Shown in pieces: positions 21,990 through 24,114 of a stretch of DNA of 24,114 bases; within the stretch, counting starts at the first letter, position 1; every line of letters starts with the position of its first letter. A program made the position numbers and the translations under genes. Below the pieces are notes generated by a model. It was not told the origin of the DNA. It worked only from the letters and a program-made list of their open reading frames with translations, and did not search any database. Origin of the DNA: a virus; the IMG/VR virus record IMGVR_UViG_3300044984_001784, positions 1 through 24,114 of that record. The stretch is one strand, 5' to 3'.

Positions 21990-22301
21990 ATGGCTCTGAC
22001 CTACACCTATGCCGACGCCTACCTGAAGTCAGTCGTCACCGAAGATCGCGAGGATCGCGCCATGGCCGATGTGGCTGCAGTCGCCACCTTTGCTGCTGAA
22101 TGGGTGCAGAAGCTGACAATCATTCGCGCCTACATCCTGACCTGCCTTGAATGCCAAGCCCAGCCTGATGACCTGTTCTCGCAGAAGCTGAAGCATTACC
22201 GGCAGGAATGGGAGTCGGCGCTGGCATCTGCCAAGGCGGCAACCGTGGATGAGGACTTAAACCCGATGCCGACCATATCGATCAGCCTGGAGCGTGCGTG
22301 A
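21990..22301 (+). CDS. Head-tail connector-like small helical protein (103 aa)
   Basis: The ATG follows the previous TAA at once, with AAGG 8 bases upstream. MALTYTYADAYLKSVVTEDR, AAVATFAAEWVQKLTIIRAY and FSQKLKHYRQEWESALASAK are helical, with a short C-terminal strand (PMPTISISLERA). The helical content and the position between gp10-like and tail-terminator-like genes suggest a neck or adaptor protein. The sequence alone does not fix the family. Its last bases overlap the next gene's start. Confidence 0.6.
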   Translation: MALTYTYADAYLKSVVTEDREDRAMADVAAVATFAAEWVQKLTIIRAYILTCLECQAQPDDLFSQKLKHYRQEWESALASAKAATVDEDLNPMPTISISLERA

Positions 22302-22720
22302 TGATGGATTTGCTTGAGGCGATTAAGACATCGCTGGCCACGATTCCTGGCGTGACATCCTGCCGCATTGGCCTGGAGGACAACATCACACCTGACGACT
22401 ACCCGCTGATCAGAATCGTGCCGTCAAACATGCAGCCAGGACAGGCAACTGTTAGTGGCACGATGCTAACCAGACGTGGCGAGATATTGATTTATTTCGG
22501 AATGCCAGTGCAGCCGTTCGACGATACTGCCGATGGATCGGGCAGGGTGCGACTTGAGAAGGTCTATGCAGCGCTATTCGATTTGGAGGCGGACATCTTG
22601 ACGAAGCTGATGTCCACCCCCGCTGGCATCCTGGCTGCCAGATACCGCGAAACGATCACCGATGAAGATCGGCTTGATACCTATAAGCTGATGGCGATAC
22701 GGTGCGAGGTTGAGGGTTAG
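22301..22720 (+). CDS. Tail terminator-like protein (139 aa)
   Basis: The ATG at 22301 follows GGAG by 8 bases and overlaps the previous TGA; a GTG at 22298 and an ATG at 22304 are alternatives. MMDLLEAIKTSLATIPGVTS, DDYPLIRIVPSNMQPGQATV and GEILIYFGMPVQPFDDTADG, then the helix LEKVYAALFDLEADILTKLM and an end strand (LDTYKLMAIRCEVEG), form the alpha/beta pattern of lambda U-like tail terminators. Such proteins cap the finished tail tube and join it to the head. It is the last gene of the rightward operon and overlaps the convergent gene by 65 bases. Confidence 0.7.
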   Translation: MMDLLEAIKTSLATIPGVTSCRIGLEDNITPDDYPLIRIVPSNMQPGQATVSGTMLTRRGEILIYFGMPVQPFDDTADGSGRVRLEKVYAALFDLEADILTKLMSTPAGILAARYRETITDEDRLDTYKLMAIRCEVEG

Positions 22721-23027
22721 CCCTTACCTGCTCAGAATACATGGCCGACCAGACATCCAGATACGCGTCATGTCGGTCAGTGTCCTTCACCGATGACTTG
22801 AAGTTGGGATATTCAATCCCCTTGATCGCCTCGGATAGCCGCAGGGCGACCACATTGCGATCCACTTCCGCACGATAGAGATAATCCGCCTCGGCATCAG
22901 TCCAGACCTTTGCCTGCCCGAACGTCCGCTCAATATCACCCTTCAGCCGCGCCCTGACTAGCAGGGTGTCGGGCTTTGTGCGATGCGCCACGATAGACAA
23001 GAAAGCATCGTTCAAGAATACCCACAT
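22656..23027 (-). CDS. Small phage protein, MWVFLNDAFLSIV family (123 aa)
   Basis: The product starts MWVFLNDAFLSIVAHRTKPD and continues LLVRARLKGDIERTFGQAKV, then DADYLYRAEV-like and YPNFKSSVKDTDRHDAYLDV motifs. I recall this family from many proteobacterial genomes and phages, always as a small protein of unknown function with the RHDAYxxVW end. After WSAMYSEQ the frame continues for about 25 more residues, of which 21 codons are antisense to the 3' end of the tail terminator gene. The ATG lies one base past the previous stop. Function is unassigned; it could be a partner of the upstream ART-domain protein. Confidence 0.65.
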   Translation of the reverse strand: MWVFLNDAFLSIVAHRTKPDTLLVRARLKGDIERTFGQAKVWTDAEADYLYRAEVDRNVVALRLSEAIKGIEYPNFKSSVKDTDRHDAYLDVWSAMYSEQVRANPQPRTVSPSAYRYQADLHR

Positions 23028-23028
23028 A

Positions 23029-23271
23029 TCAAAGTCCTTTCATCAGGCCAACGGTTAGGTGCATGTATTTCTCCTTCTGCACATCGGTCAATTCCGGTTC
23101 TGGCGAATCGTCTTGAGCGGCAAACTCAATATTCCTGGCGTCATCCAGGGCGATCCAATCATCGGGTGACATCCTGCGAACCTGAAGATTCGTATCAACC
23201 CATTGCCGGGTCACATTCGGGTTTCCATTCGCCCTCATTCGCTCCACAACATCATCAATGGTTGCCATCAT
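23029..23271 (-). CDS. Hypothetical small acidic protein (80 aa)
   Basis: The product is MMATIDDVVERMRANGNPNV followed by TRQWVDTNLQVRRMSPDDWI and an acidic C-terminal half (AAQDDSPEPELTDVQKEKYM). The first 40 residues look like a small helical DNA- or protein-binding unit, but no motif is decisive. The start overlaps the upstream stop as TGATGATG, so it is translationally coupled to the ART-domain gene. A small acidic protein directly downstream of a toxin-like domain could be an immunity partner; that is speculation. Confidence 0.5.
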   Translation of the reverse strand: MMATIDDVVERMRANGNPNVTRQWVDTNLQVRRMSPDDWIALDDARNIEFAAQDDSPEPELTDVQKEKYMHLTVGLMKGL

Positions 23272-24114
23272 CAGTCCTTTAGGTAGAAATGACGGACACC
23301 GGTTTTGGCATCCGTTGTTGCGTCAATAACGCGATACCTCCCAGGTGGGAACAGAATCTCATCCTCGCTCTCATGCGACGAGATAGGCTTCACATGGGAG
23401 CCTCTGGTGCTTTCATCAAAGTGCAGAACTATGTGTTCATTCGGGTTATCTCCTGCCCACAATGGTTTTGAGCCGCGCTTCGCTGATTGGGGGGTCATGA
23501 ATTCAACGAATCCATTGTTGTCCAATGCGCTTTGTAGCTCATCGATTGTTTTCTTGAAATACCCAGGCCGCACCCGGTTTGGAGCGATCCCGCGAGCAGC
23601 GGGACCTGAGTAGCGCGGTGACGCTTCAATAGCCTGCCCCACCAACTGAAAATAATCGAGTTCATATTTCTTTGCAACTCCTTTAAGCGCCCTTTCAAAC
23701 ATTCCCTGATAGTACTGAGCAGTCCACGTTCCGATTGCGTTTCTGAAGGCCAGAGGGACATTCTTGAACGCCTCCCAACCTGTGTTTTTGTAGTGCATCC
23801 AGTTCTTAGCGCCAATCGACCGCAGGATTCCCTCGGCCTGAGCCTCAGTGAATAGCTGCTTGGCGCCGAACATCCATGGCTCAAACGTGACCTTGATCAT
23901 CGATGCCTGAACGCCGATTGAGTCAGTCCAATAGTCGAACTTGGCAGTGGGCGCCTTGAACTTCATCGCCGCGCCCATCCCAGGCGAGACAGCATCCTCC
24001 AGCGATTCCAACCATGGGCCGAAATGGGCCTCCATCTTTGCGATGGATTCCCCATCCATCAGCTTGCCGTATTTCTGCAGGATGGCGCTGTATTGCTCTC
24101 TGGCAGCAGCCACC
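23271..24114 (-). CDS. C-terminal part of a virion-associated protein with ADP-ribosyltransferase-like domain (5'-truncated)
   Basis: The frame is open to the right edge, so the N terminus is missing; 280 residues are visible from the codon at 24113. The last 90 carry an ART-fold pattern: FVEFMTPQSAKRGSKPLWAG, then NEHIVLHFDESTRGSHVK and SSHESEDEILFPPGRYRVID. E250-x-E252 followed by ILFPPG matches the ExE plus [I/L]LxPxG turn of C3-type and phage MuF-linked ADP-ribosyltransferases. Earlier parts (about 60-190) are helical and not recognised. In many phages such domains sit at the end of minor head proteins that are packaged in the capsid, which fits a phage structural context. Substrate and activity are unknown. 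Confidence 0.65.
   Translation of the reverse strand, partial: VAAAREQYSAILQKYGKLMDGESIAKMEAHFGPWLESLEDAVSPGMGAAMKFKAPTAKFDYWTDSIGVQASMIKVTFEPWMFGAKQLFTEAQAEGILRSIGAKNWMHYKNTGWEAFKNVPLAFRNAIGTWTAQYYQGMFERALKGVAKKYELDYFQLVGQAIEASPRYSGPAARGIAPNRVRPGYFKKTIDELQSALDNNGFVEFMTPQSAKRGSKPLWAGDNPNEHIVLHFDESTRGSHVKPISSHESEDEILFPPGRYRVIDATTDAKTGVRHFYLKD

Noticed and set aside
22705-22730. Terminator at the convergent point (AGGGTTAGCCCT)
   Set aside because: The stem is only four to five base pairs with no U-run on either strand.
1-24114. CRISPR array, tRNA genes, insertion sequences, diversity-generating retroelement
   Set aside because: I saw no regularly spaced short repeats, no cloverleaf sequences, no transposase and no reverse transcriptase or template/variable repeat pair in the window.

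Overview
The window is one continuous stretch of a tailed-phage genome: a siphovirus-like temperate phage, either integrated or as a free genome. The evidence is a dense set of virion genes (scaffold, major capsid, tail tube, tail chaperones, a 1,733-residue tape measure, portal, HK97 gp10-like protein, tail terminator-like protein), a lysis cassette and a large serine recombinase. Start codons overlap upstream stops (ATGA, TGATG, TAATG) almost throughout. There are no tRNA or rRNA genes, no CRISPR array, no insertion sequence and no obvious bacterial housekeeping gene. Base composition is fairly GC-rich and Shine-Dalgarno sites are of ordinary AGGAG type, which suggests a proteobacterial host, perhaps a betaproteobacterium. 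That host assignment is inference.

Layout, left to right. Bases 1-1358 (+): 3' part of a serine recombinase, its stop overlapping the stop of the convergent holin gene. Bases 1355-3612 (-): lysis region with a 3-TM holin, a 60-aa and a 25-aa membrane peptide, an AT-rich HNH endonuclease gene, an M15 peptidase endolysin, a TM plus coiled-coil protein and an 87-aa phage protein. Bases 3609-6704 (-): tail-end adhesin genes. Bases 6711-11912 (-): tape measure. Bases 11913-12550 (-): two tail assembly chaperone frames that look joined by -1 ribosomal frameshifting, as in lambda G/GT. Bases 12584-12639: a compact predicted three-way-junction RNA. Bases 12651-15140 (-): tail tube, a 55-aa gene, major capsid, scaffold. 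Bases 15141-15261: divergent intergenic region. Bases 15262-22720 (+): portal, then fibre or decoration proteins, then head-tail connector genes. Bases 22656-24114 (-): two small genes and a 5'-truncated protein with an ADP-ribosyltransferase-like C terminus.

The virion genes therefore lie in three blocks of alternating polarity. Portal and connectors read right, while capsid, tail and lysis genes read left from the same divergent region. The minus block at the right edge converges on the connector genes.

The observation I find most striking is at the endolysin/HNH junction. The last ten residues of the endolysin before its final residue, including a predicted zinc-ligand histidine, are repeated exactly at the end of the HNH protein, yet seven of the eight codons that could differ do differ. 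This looks like a homing endonuclease that split the endolysin gene and supplied a recoded 3' end. The next strongest signals are the frameshift site (two canonical slippery heptamers plus a hairpin at 8 nt) and the three-way junction between tail tube and chaperone genes. All calls are from reading the sequence alone; no database search was run.
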